Part shown: positions 8,101 through 10,537 of the stretch, piece by piece
How positions within the stretch are numbered: the first letter of the stretch is position 1
Layout: each line of letters opens with the position of its first letter
DNA from: Anaerolineales bacterium Chloro_02
Lineage (GTDB): Bacteria; Chloroflexota; Anaerolineae; Anaerolineales; Anaerolineaceae
Reading direction: 5' to 3'
NCBI GenBank assembly: GCA_001603765.1
Contig: LUZV01000125.1
Coordinates: 1-10,537, forward strand
Length of the DNA: 10,537 bases
Made by a program: the position numbers and the translations under genes
The notes under the pieces: model-generated
Told to the model about the DNA's origin: nothing
What the model saw: the letters and a program-made list of their open reading frames with translations, nothing else
Databases searched by the model: none

Positions 8101-9025
8101 GGAAAGGACGATAGAGGCGCATAACCAGCACGCCAACTTTTTCATTGCGGGCATTGAGGAATTTGGCGACCTCGGCGGACGTTTCCGCGCCGGAGCCCAT
8201 GATCACAATCACGCGATCTGCGTCAGGCGCGCCGTGGTATTCCACAAGTTTATATTCGCGACCGGTCAGATCCGCGAACCGATCCATCTCTTCCTGCACG
8301 ATACGAGCGCACTCGTCGTAATAGCGGTTCACCGTTTCGCGCGCCTGGAAGTACATATCGGGGTTCTGAGAAGTGCCGCGAATCACAGGAGCATCTGGCG
8401 TCAGAGCGCGTTTGCGGTGCTCGAGGATCATGTCGGCATTCACCAGCGCGCGCAGATCATCATCAGTCAACCGTTCAATTTTGTTTATCTCATGTGAGGT
8501 ACGGAAACCATCAAAGAAATGGATAAAAGGAATGCGTGAACGCAGTGAAGCAGCTGTCGCGATCGCGGCAATATCCTGGGCTTCCTGAGCAGAGTTGGAA
8601 GCAATCAGACCCCAACCGGTCTGGCGCACAGCCATAACATCCTGGTGATCACCGAAGATGGAAAGCGCCTGGGCGGCAAGTGAACGGGCAGAAACATGGA
8701 AAACCGCGGGGGTTAACTCGCCGGCGATCTTGTACATATTGGGGATCATCAGCAGCAAGCCCTGCGAAGCCGTAAAGGTAGTGGAAAGTGCGCCAGTCTG
8801 CAGCGCGCCGTGCACCGCGCCAGCCGCGCCGCCCTCGGATTGCATTTCTACAACCGAAGGGATCGTACCCCAAATATTCGGAACGCGCTCCGCCGCCCAC
8901 TGATCCGCAAACTCGCCCATAGTTGAAGAAGGTGTAATGGGATAAATCGCGATTACTTCGTTGAGCCTATAAGCAACATAAGCGGTTGCTTCGTTGGCAT
9001 CTGTCATTACCATTTCCCGTTTCAT
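5177..9025 (-). CDS. nifJ: Pyruvate:ferredoxin (flavodoxin) oxidoreductase, single-chain
   Basis: Oxidatively decarboxylates pyruvate to acetyl-CoA and CO2 and reduces ferredoxin or flavodoxin; a cytosolic, thiamine diphosphate (TPP)- and iron-sulfur-dependent, oxygen-sensitive enzyme. Domains in order: N-terminal pyruvate/TPP domain (YPITPSS at 28-34, Glu64 in MQSEGG, Arg114); transketolase-C-like domain (about 265-400); gamma/EKR region (about 420-640); 2x[4Fe-4S] ferredoxin domain with Cys698, 701, 704, 708 and Cys755, 758, 761, 765; C-terminal TPP domain with GGDGWAYDIGYGG (978-990) and YSNTGGQ (1011-1017). The proximal cluster ligands appear to be Cys829, 832, 857 and 1088, a constant +17 from the positions I recall for the Desulfovibrio africanus enzyme. 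At 1282 residues it exceeds the usual 1170-1230. The last 80 residues are a Pro/Ala/Glu/Lys/Ser-rich tail. ATG start with AAAGGAG 7 bases upstream. It stands alone, flanked by hairpins. Confidence 0.98.
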   Translation of the reverse strand: MKREMVMTDANEATAYVAYRLNEVIAIYPITPSSTMGEFADQWAAERVPNIWGTIPSVVEMQSEGGAAGAVHGALQTGALSTTFTASQGLLLMIPNMYKIAGELTPAVFHVSARSLAAQALSIFGDHQDVMAVRQTGWGLIASNSAQEAQDIAAIATAASLRSRIPFIHFFDGFRTSHEINKIERLTDDDLRALVNADMILEHRKRALTPDAPVIRGTSQNPDMYFQARETVNRYYDECARIVQEEMDRFADLTGREYKLVEYHGAPDADRVIVIMGSGAETSAEVAKFLNARNEKVGVLVMRLYRPFPTQQLLEALPKTVRKIAVLDRTKEPGAIGEPLFQDVVNALAAASLNGTLPCQQLPLVTGGRYGLSSKDFTPAMVKGVFDELAKDQPKAQFTVGIVDDVTNLSIDYDPTFEILPSNVIQAMFFGLGSDGTVGANKNSIKIIGDETPNFAQGYFEYDSKKSGGVTVSHLRFGPDPIRAPYFISAGEANFVACHQVSFVDRFDMLKYSRPGSVFLLNTIYGPDEVWDTLPREMQKDIIQKKVKFYVIDAYKVAEATGMGNRINTIMQTCFFAISGVLPRDEALAQIKHSIEETYGRKGEAIVRKNYEAVDQSVANMHQVNYPAEVTSTHTRRLPVPEEAPVFVKEVLGEMINRNGDAIPVSKLPDDGTYPVSTTKWEKRNIALEIPIWEPELCIQCARCSFVCPHAAIRTKVYPTELLKDAPETFKSTGSKFREWKEGYSWTVQVAPEDCVGCGLCVENCPGKDKTNPERHAINMGAQPPVRESEAKNWDYFLSLPFIPREEISTHLVKNSQLLEPLFEFSGACAGCGETPYVRLVTQLFGDRMLVANATGCSSIYGGNQPTTPWAKNAMGKGPAWSNSLFEDNAEFGLGMRLTVDKFMTFAKELVQKHADRIGHELAEELINASQNGEAEINAQRKRVKQLKALLKDEKEGELSTLLSLADYLVKKSIWIMGGDGWAYDIGYGGLDHVLASGRNINVLVLDTEVYSNTGGQSSKSTPRGAVAKFAADGKDKPKKDLGMIAMTYGNIYVARVAMGASDSQTLRALNEADAYDGPSLIIAYSHCINHGIDMKKGLVQQKMAVNSGAWVLYRYDPRLAAEGKNPLQIDSKAPSIRVADYAYNETRYRMLLQQDEERAEELMRGAEADARRRWSLHSQMAEMDYSQMAATVDGVPPVQPMVDPEKSGETKPTAPKPAEVAVSEAGAKAQTPGAEPFAESSTPDPTSDPAVKNGFPPAPNAAAKKADEELKSEDHTASSVK

Positions 9026-9032
9026 TAAAAAA

Positions 9033-9039
9033 CTCCTTT
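9033..9039 (-). promoter_or_regulatory. Ribosome binding site of nifJ
   Basis: AAAGGAG on the minus strand, followed by the 7-base spacer TTTTTTA and the ATG at 9025. This is the strongest Shine-Dalgarno in the window, consistent with high expression of a central metabolic enzyme. Confidence 0.85.
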
Positions 9040-9074
9040 AAGTATTTTCGGACTTTGCCGTTTGTTAGTCACAA

Positions 9075-9101
9075 TTTTAAAACCCTCCGAGACTGGAGGT
9101 T
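9075..9101 (-). terminator. Terminator-like hairpin upstream of nifJ
   Basis: On the minus strand AACCTCC pairs with GGAGGGTT, giving 7 bp with one bulged G and a 6-base loop, and runs into TTTTAAAATT. It lies about 50 bases before the nifJ start, within the leader. It could end transcription from the upstream gene or act as an attenuator in the nifJ leader. The U-run is short, so this is tentative. Confidence 0.35.
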
Positions 9102-9328
9102 CGTGCCCTTGAATTGTACCCTTAATCACAAATCCGGGGGCGGCTTATTCGTGAAGTAACGTTAAAAATTGGGAATAGTTATATCTCTTGGCAATTTACT
9201 TTCCCCGATAACAGAAGAAAAGTAACTTACTTCTGGTCCATTTCTCAATCCACACTGACTTCACCATCCTTGGAAAGTTTTGCCTATTAGTCAACTCGCG
9301 CGCCAAAGACCTGAGGTCCGGTCCGGAC

Positions 9329-10021
9329 TTAACGCTTGGGCGGCTTTATAGGTGTTGGGTTCCACCACATTCGATTTTGCATCTCAAGAATCTCATAAGG
9401 TGTAAAACCGTTGTTATGGAACATTCTTGTGTGATTATGGACATTTGTCACTAAATTAAAAAACTTCTGCGCCACGTCCAGGCTCTTGAATCGATATCCA
9501 GCGTCCTTGAAATAATCGATCCCAGCTTGGCTCGAGACTCCAGATTGAATTATTGCGTGCAGATCGATCAGATCACCGTCAACACCTCTTAGCCCTTCTC
9601 CGCGAGAGGTGAGCTTGTGCTCCAAAATAAACGCCTTTAATTCGGCATAAGGCTCCTCAGGCTCCCGGTAAACAAAATCGAGATACTTCAAAAATTCCTC
9701 TTTGCTTGGAAGAAAGTGCGGCTTTCCTCTTTGAGATTTTCGGATGTCTCGGACATTATCCTCATAATCATCGAATTCGGGTTGGAATTCAGGTCCTGAG
9801 ATAATGTCCTCGAAAACTGAGTATTCAACTTCGTCGGTCCTGGCAAGGCGGGTCAACGCCAACAATGCCTCCTCAACAGTTGTGTGGGTTTCCTCATAAT
9901 GGTTAAACACCGCTACAAATTCCTTCACGCTGATAACCCCATACAGACTTATTGCTGCTGTAGCGTATTGCGCAATTAGTTCTTTTCGCTCGCGACTTAT
10001 ACGTAATTTTGTGCCTGCCAT
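9329..10021 (-). CDS. Uncharacterised protein, related by motif to SEC-C-domain proteins but lacking SEC-C
   Basis: A soluble, charged 230-residue protein with no signal peptide or membrane segment. The recognisable part is C-terminal: NHTRMFHNNGFTPYE at about 196-210. From memory this resembles the [N][N]TRxWxNNGxTPxEL segment just before the CxC...HC metal-binding motif in SEC-C proteins of Firmicutes. Here the chain ends about 20 residues later (MWWNPTPIKPPKR) and has no cysteine at all, so the metal-binding unit is absent. The N-terminal half looks helical, with a very acidic stretch near 64-92. A TTG at 10036 would add five residues, but the ATG at 10021 has GGAG (10034-10031) at a 9-base spacing, whereas the TTG has GGAG only one base away; ATG is preferred. 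Base composition is visibly more AT-rich than nifJ or dnaG, which could mean later acquisition. Function unknown. Confidence 0.85.
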   Translation of the reverse strand: MAGTKLRISRERKELIAQYATAAISLYGVISVKEFVAVFNHYEETHTTVEEALLALTRLARTDEVEYSVFEDIISGPEFQPEFDDYEDNVRDIRKSQRGKPHFLPSKEEFLKYLDFVYREPEEPYAELKAFILEHKLTSRGEGLRGVDGDLIDLHAIIQSGVSSQAGIDYFKDAGYRFKSLDVAQKFFNLVTNVHNHTRMFHNNGFTPYEILEMQNRMWWNPTPIKPPKR

Positions 10022-10050
10022 ATTATTCCACTCCAATCTCCTGACATTCT

Positions 10051-10083
10051 CGTCAAGATTAGTTACCCGAGGAGATCTTGACG
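10051..10083. repeat. Perfect 9-bp inverted repeat upstream of the orphan gene
   Basis: CGTCAAGAT (10051-10059) and ATCTTGACG (10075-10083) form a perfect 9-bp inverted repeat around a 15-base loop, 30 bases before the ATG at 10021. On the minus strand no T-run follows, so it is not a clear terminator for the NUDIX gene. It could be a repressor operator or a hairpin in the leader of the orphan gene. A short direct repeat, GTTGAA twice at 10083-10096, abuts it. Confidence 0.5.
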
Positions 10084-10151
10084 TTGAAAAGTTGAATTTC
10101 TGACCCTATCCGTATGAACGCACAATTCTTGCCAGTTCAAATTGTGTACAC

Positions 10152-10537
10152 TCATAGAAACCTGCGGGTTTCCAGTTCTTTTCGCGCAAGCACCAGCGTT
10201 GAGAGGCTCTTGCCGTCTTCCAATCTGCCGTCCAGAGCCATCTCCATCACTTGGCTTAGCGGCGCCACAACCGTCGTCAAAAATTCGTCGTCATCGTGTT
10301 TAAGCGGCGCGTCTTCCAGATGGAGCGCGAGAAAAACGTGCATATATTCTGACGAATAGCCCGCCGCCATGTAAAAACCGCCCAGGCTGACCATCTCGCC
10401 GCAATCCTTACCGATTTCTTCGCGCAGCTCCCGGTGAGCCGTCTGCAATGGCTCCTCGCCCGGGTCCATCACGCCCGCAGGCAGCTCAAGCAGCTCCTTT
10501 TCCGCGCCCACGCGATACTGCCGCACCAGATAAACCC
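10152..10537 (-). CDS. NUDIX hydrolase, ADP-ribose pyrophosphatase type (5' end outside window)
   Basis: Hydrolyses nucleoside diphosphate derivatives, most likely ADP-ribose or ADP-sugars, in the cytosol. 128 residues are visible. The NUDIX box is GVMDPGEEPLQTAHRELREEIG, split here as GVMDPGEE and RELREEIG. It fits Gx5Ex7REUxEExGU except for lysine in the final hydrophobic position. Upstream of it are VYLVRQYR and ELPAG, and downstream GFYMAAGYSSE, all typical of the ADP-ribose pyrophosphatase branch. The GTG at 10526-10524 is not the start: the frame continues as VYL before the VRQYR strand to the window edge, so the N-terminus lies beyond 10537. The C-terminus is complete, with a TGA stop. 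The family is firm. The substrate is inferred. Confidence 0.9.
   Translation of the reverse strand, partial: VYLVRQYRVGAEKELLELPAGVMDPGEEPLQTAHRELREEIGKDCGEMVSLGGFYMAAGYSSEYMHVFLALHLEDAPLKHDDDEFLTTVVAPLSQVMEMALDGRLEDGKSLSTLVLARKELETRRFL

Larger units (their letters stand above)
9026..9328. other. Non-coding leader between the orphan gene and nifJ
   Basis: About 300 bases without a convincing reading frame on either strand. It probably holds the nifJ promoter. I see isolated promoter-like hexamers on the minus strand, such as TTGACT near 9295-9290 and TACAAT near 9118-9113, but no pair with correct spacing. Just after the upstream gene's stop is a short repeat-rich patch (9311-9328) built from GGTCC/CCGGAC units. 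The terminator-like hairpin is listed separately. Confidence 0.5.

Noticed and set aside
9212..9235. CAGAAG/CTTCTG inverted repeat in the nifJ leader
   Set aside because: Only 6 bp in the outer stem, AT-rich, with a competing inner palindrome; too weak to call a regulatory site.
10121..10146. CACAATT/AATTGTG inverted repeat after the NUDIX gene
   Set aside because: A 7-bp AT-rich stem with a 12-base loop and no U-run on the minus strand; not convincing as a terminator.
1..10537. tRNA, rRNA, CRISPR arrays, insertion sequences
   Set aside because: Scanned by eye for repeated spacers, cloverleaf-like arms, transposase motifs and terminal repeats; none found.

Overview
The window reads as a chromosomal segment from an anaerobic, fermentative bacterium with moderately high G+C, most likely a member of the Chloroflexota (Anaerolineae-like). 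The taxonomic guess is inference. It rests on the style of the core proteins: a primase whose zinc finger and TOPRIM domain each carry an insertion, a primary sigma factor with extra residues in region 3, and a large oxygen-sensitive pyruvate:ferredoxin oxidoreductase as the central carbon enzyme. Every gene I can support lies on the minus strand, so transcription runs from high to low coordinates.

Layout in the direction of transcription. (1) 10537-10152: the 3' part of a NUDIX hydrolase of the ADP-ribose pyrophosphatase type, cut by the window edge. (2) 10151-10022: a spacer with a perfect 9-bp inverted repeat. (3) 10021-9329: a protein of unknown function whose C-terminal motif resembles the region that precedes SEC-C metal-binding motifs in other proteins, but without the SEC-C cysteines. 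(4) 9328-9026: a non-coding leader with a terminator-like hairpin. (5) 9025-5177: nifJ, a single-chain pyruvate:ferredoxin (flavodoxin) oxidoreductase with an unusual low-complexity C-terminal tail, followed by a strong GC-rich hairpin. (6) 5176-4783: a spacer that may hold the remains of a small two-helix membrane protein gene, interrupted by one TGA. (7) 4782-204: a tight four-gene cluster, dnaG - rpoD - alkyltransferase-like gene - GNAT acetyltransferase, with gaps of 4, 3 (or 0) and 6 bases. (8) 232-1: an abrupt drop to about 30% G+C, carrying a reading frame that overlaps the end of the acetyltransferase gene and leaves the window still open.

How the genes work together. dnaG and rpoD form the conserved core of the bacterial macromolecular synthesis operon, linking replication priming to housekeeping transcription. 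Here a DNA-lesion-recognising alkyltransferase-like protein and an acetyltransferase appear to be co-transcribed with them. nifJ stands alone between hairpins and supplies acetyl-CoA and low-potential electrons from pyruvate.

Most of the window is ordinary housekeeping sequence, and I see no clear new multi-gene system. The points most worth a second look are the AT-rich edge reading frame, the SEC-C-related orphan protein, the NifJ tail, the in-frame junction between rpoD and the alkyltransferase-like gene, and the TGA-interrupted small frame. I found no rRNA, tRNA, CRISPR array or complete insertion sequence.
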